Shown one piece after another: positions 32,662 to 33,073 of a stretch of 33,073 nucleotides of DNA. Under the pieces are notes generated by a model. It worked only from the letters and a program-made list of their open reading frames with translations. It did not search any database and was not told where the DNA came from. The DNA comes from JBARKJ01 sp049801375 (lineage in GTDB: Bacteria > Nitrospirota > JACRHJ01). Position 1 is the stretch's first letter. Every line of letters begins with the position of its first letter. The stretch lies in assembly GCA_049801375.1 (NCBI GenBank), contig JBARKJ010000107.1, positions 1 to 33,073 on the forward strand. Direction: 5' to 3'. The position numbers were made by a program, and so were the translations under genes.

Positions 32662-32819
32662 ACTCTCCTTGCGTCAATGGAATTACAAAACCGGATGAAT
32701 TTTTAATCGTTTTTTATTTTAATTACTTAATGTTTTCGCTGCAAATTAATTTTATTAATTAATCTATAAATTGTGATTATGGGATTCACTGATTGCGCCA
32801 GTCTCCGGGCTGCCATAAT
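32662..32819. other. AT-rich intergenic region upstream of the two-CW gene
   Basis: No gene is seen. The stretch 32695-32780 is very AT-rich and includes an imperfect palindrome, ATTAATTTTATTAATTAAT, near 32744-32763. It probably contains the two-CW promoter, but no pair of boxes stands out. Confidence 0.4.
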
Positions 32820-32853
32820 AAAAAAGGGCTGCGAATTTCGCAGCCCTTTTTTT
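32820..32853. terminator. Intrinsic terminator for the gene entering from the right edge
   Basis: AAAAAAGGGCTGCGA (32820-32834) pairs with TCGCAGCCCTTTTTT (32838-32852) around ATT. The stem is the same GGGCTGCGA sequence as the terminator at 32324-32365. Flanking A and T runs make it potentially bidirectional. It lies about 70 bp past the end of the minus-strand gene at 32922. A second small hairpin, CCGGGT/ACCCGG, sits at 32886-32901. Confidence 0.85.
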
Positions 32854-32921
32854 CATTCTTTGCCTACATCCCGCCGCCGCTATTCCGGGTAACTACCCGG
32901 CGCGGCCTTTGGCGTCACGCC

Positions 32922-33073
32922 CTACTGGTCCCGGTGGAGTGAGTCGGAGCGCCTTGCGCCCTTGTATCCGCCGAAGCTCCTTGGCTCGGATGACGGACGC
33001 CTGCCCTGCGGCCTGGCCGACCTGTCCTGCCTGTCTCCCGACCTGCCGTTACCGGCATAGCCGCGCGGCGCTC
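32922..33073 (-). CDS. C-terminal end of an Arg/Gly/Ser-rich protein (partial)
   Basis: An open frame enters from the right edge and ends at TAG (32924-32922). The 49 visible residues include APRGYAGNGRSGDRQDRS, a PQGRRPSS segment and SFGGYKGARRSDSLHRDQ. Basic, low-complexity tails of this kind are typical of bacterial RNA-binding (RRM) proteins and DEAD-box RNA helicases. The conserved domains lie outside the window, so no choice can be made. The adjacent terminator at 32820-32853 supports a real gene ending here. Confidence 0.6.
   Translation of the reverse strand, partial: APRGYAGNGRSGDRQDRSARPQGRRPSSEPRSFGGYKGARRSDSLHRDQ

Overview
The window comes from a GC-rich, diderm (Gram-negative) and probably anaerobic or facultatively anaerobic bacterium. 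A Tad secretin, a TonB-like protein, an outer-membrane porin and signal-peptide proteins argue for two membranes. A class I type hybrid cluster protein and a cytoplasmic molybdopterin oxidoreductase argue for anaerobic metabolism. Heavy use of ATA (Ile) and AGG (Arg) codons, a two-CW domain protein and a GT21/HpnI-like glycosyltransferase would suit a member of the former Deltaproteobacteria or the Nitrospirota. That placement is an inference, because the window holds no rRNA or other phylogenetic marker.

Region 1 (1-12725, + strand) is a Tad/Flp type IVb pilus locus: two near-identical flp pilin genes in a 231-bp direct duplication, a broken flp copy between them, a divergent third flp gene, possibly a further flp remnant at the left edge, two TadE-like pseudopilins, cpaB, the secretin cpaC, a TadG-like gene, cpaE/tadZ, the ATPase cpaF/tadA and the platform proteins tadB and tadC. 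A DUF192 gene and a 616-aa TonB-like, Gly/Ala/Pro-rich protein with an Ig-like domain follow by translational overlap. No prepilin peptidase (cpaA/tadV) is in the window.

Region 2 (12733-15020, - strand) is a tightly overlapping cluster: two tandem paralogous Cys-rich mini-proteins (61 and 57 aa), a PHP-domain phosphoesterase and a GT21-like glycosyltransferase. A hairpin followed by eight U residues lies in the leader, where no upstream gene on that strand could use it as an ordinary terminator.

Region 3 (15150-23214, + strand) is a complete phosphate-starvation module: phoB-phoR, a porin, pstS-pstC-pstA-pstB and phoU. CTGTAAC-type direct repeats with 11-bp spacing precede the porin and look like PHO boxes.

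Region 4 (23217-29069, - strand) starts from a near-consensus sigma-70 promoter (29041-29069) and runs through a DUF5996 protein, a UBP-type zinc-finger protein, an unusual 1125-aa fusion of a DMSO-reductase-family molybdopterin oxidoreductase with an IscS/NifS cysteine desulfurase, and an EgtD/EanA-like histidine methyltransferase. A 20-bp inverted repeat occupies almost the whole gap before egtD. The fusion suggests an enzyme that carries its own sulfur donor for maturation, or one acting on persulfide sulfur, and it is the most notable item here.

Region 5 (29096-33073) holds a small protein with an SH3/Tudor-like N-terminus that appears to be leaderless, a lone periplasmic Cache-domain protein, hcp, a two-CW domain protein between two almost identical bidirectional terminators, and the Arg/Gly-rich C-terminal end of a gene that runs off the right edge. 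No tRNA, rRNA, CRISPR array, transposase gene or phage gene was seen.
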